This document shows, piece by piece, positions 63,764 through 64,000 of a DNA stretch of 64,000 bases (positions are counted from its first letter, which is position 1; each line of letters opens with the position of its first letter). The notes below the pieces were generated by a model. That model saw only the letters and a program-made list of their open reading frames with translations. It did no database searches and was not told where the DNA came from. This DNA is from Marinobacterium zhoushanense (GTDB lineage Bacteria > Pseudomonadota > Gammaproteobacteria > Pseudomonadales > Balneatricaceae). Position numbers and translations under genes: made by a program. The stretch covers positions 124,001-188,000 of the forward strand of contig NZ_BMIJ01000001.1 of NCBI RefSeq assembly GCF_014641945.1, in the 5' to 3' direction.

Positions 63764-64000
63764 CTAATGCACCGTGCACACCATGCAGGGATCGAAACTC
63801 CTGACGATATGCTGCACCGCCACCGGATCGGTTTCGCCCTCGCGTATCGGGGCACCGACCAGCGCCTGCTCCAGCGCTCCGGGCTGACCGGCGGCATCCC
63901 GCGGTGAGAAGTTCCAGGTGGTCGGGGCGATGATCTGGTAGCGGCAGATCCGCCCCCGCTGCACCGAGATCCAGTGCCCGAGGCTGCCGCGGGCCGCCTC
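63764..64000 (-). CDS. hupV: [NiFe] hydrogenase large subunit, H2-sensor (HupV/HoxC) type, partial
   Basis: Only the last 78 residues are inside the window; the gene continues beyond 64000. They read EAARGSLGHWISVQRGRICRYQ...APTTWNFSPRD...SFDPCMVCTVH, which is the C-terminal part of a [NiFe] large subunit with the second Ni-binding motif DPCxxCxxH. The stop (63764-63766) follows directly after the motif histidine, so there is no cleavable tail. Regulatory hydrogenases HupV/HoxC lack that tail in the same way. It is thus a second, different hydrogenase from hupSLC. A tail-less non-sensor enzyme cannot be excluded. Confidence 0.8.
   Translation of the reverse strand, partial: EAARGSLGHWISVQRGRICRYQIIAPTTWNFSPRDAAGQPGALEQALVGAPIREGETDPVAVQHIVRSFDPCMVCTVH

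Noticed and set aside
1..64000. tRNA, rRNA, CRISPR arrays, insertion sequences, prophage
   Set aside because: No cloverleaf-like segment, spaced repeat array, transposase or phage structural gene was recognised on either strand.

Overview
The window reads as a chromosomal segment of a respiring, GC-rich Gammaproteobacterium, probably marine or sediment-dwelling (inference). Support comes from the PA2778/PA2779 pair, RhlE, AcnA, OmpW, two TAXI-TRAP systems and an oxygen-tolerant uptake hydrogenase. Coding density is high. I see no rRNA, tRNA, CRISPR array, transposase or prophage gene.

Layout. 1-8.1 kb: a thiol/stress neighbourhood (GlxA-like regulator upstream of gamma-glutamyltransferase, divergent OsmC, GFA protein), a flavoprotein, an SMP-30-like protein and an XRE regulator. 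8.1-11.4 kb: small membrane proteins, a LysE exporter, an HExxH protein and a solitary HigA-like antitoxin. 11.4-15.2 kb: hupS-hupL-hupC, an O2-tolerant group-1 [NiFe] hydrogenase, with a sigma-54-type promoter candidate upstream. 15.3-25.5 kb: a sulfate-ester locus (SulP carrier, two cytoplasmic-type sulfatases, fused TRAP permease, TAXI binding protein, LysR regulator, porin). 26-28.6 kb: OmpW, an alpha/beta hydrolase and an AraC regulator. 28.8-38.4 kb: a NahR/NagR-like LysR gene divergent from a nine-gene operon that encodes a three-component salicylate 5-hydroxylase-type oxygenase, an embedded TAXI-TRAP importer, and the lower gentisate pathway (isomerase, gentisate dioxygenase, FAH hydrolase).

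38.7-48.4 kb is mixed: an AT-rich stretch with a small lipoprotein, a metallophosphoesterase, an NTF2-like protein, an adjacent dual-specificity phosphatase and HipA-like kinase, a solitary prpD, a BNR-propeller/MoaD-like pair, an amidohydrolase and an MFS carrier. 48.5-53.8 kb: rhlE, a methyltransferase, LysE, PA2779-PA2778, a glutaredoxin and a parvulin. 54.3-59.8 kb: a leftward series acnA, VOC protein, fluoroacetate-dehalogenase-like hydrolase, SLC13 carrier. 60.1-63.2 kb: a persulfide dioxygenase, SulP and rhodanese operon. The right edge holds the C-terminus of a second [NiFe] hydrogenase large subunit that ends directly after its DPCxxCxxH motif, as H2-sensing HupV/HoxC proteins do.

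The strongest candidates for undescribed biology are four. (1) Aconitase beside a hydrolase that carries the full fluoroacetate-dehalogenase residue set, which suggests a detoxification module, because aconitase is the target of the fluoroacetate metabolite fluorocitrate. (2) A TAXI-TRAP importer inside a salicylate/gentisate operon. (3) A two-sulfatase/TRAP/porin/SulP locus. (4) A phosphatase/kinase-like pair. All functional assignments come from reading the sequence and from family knowledge; no database search was run.
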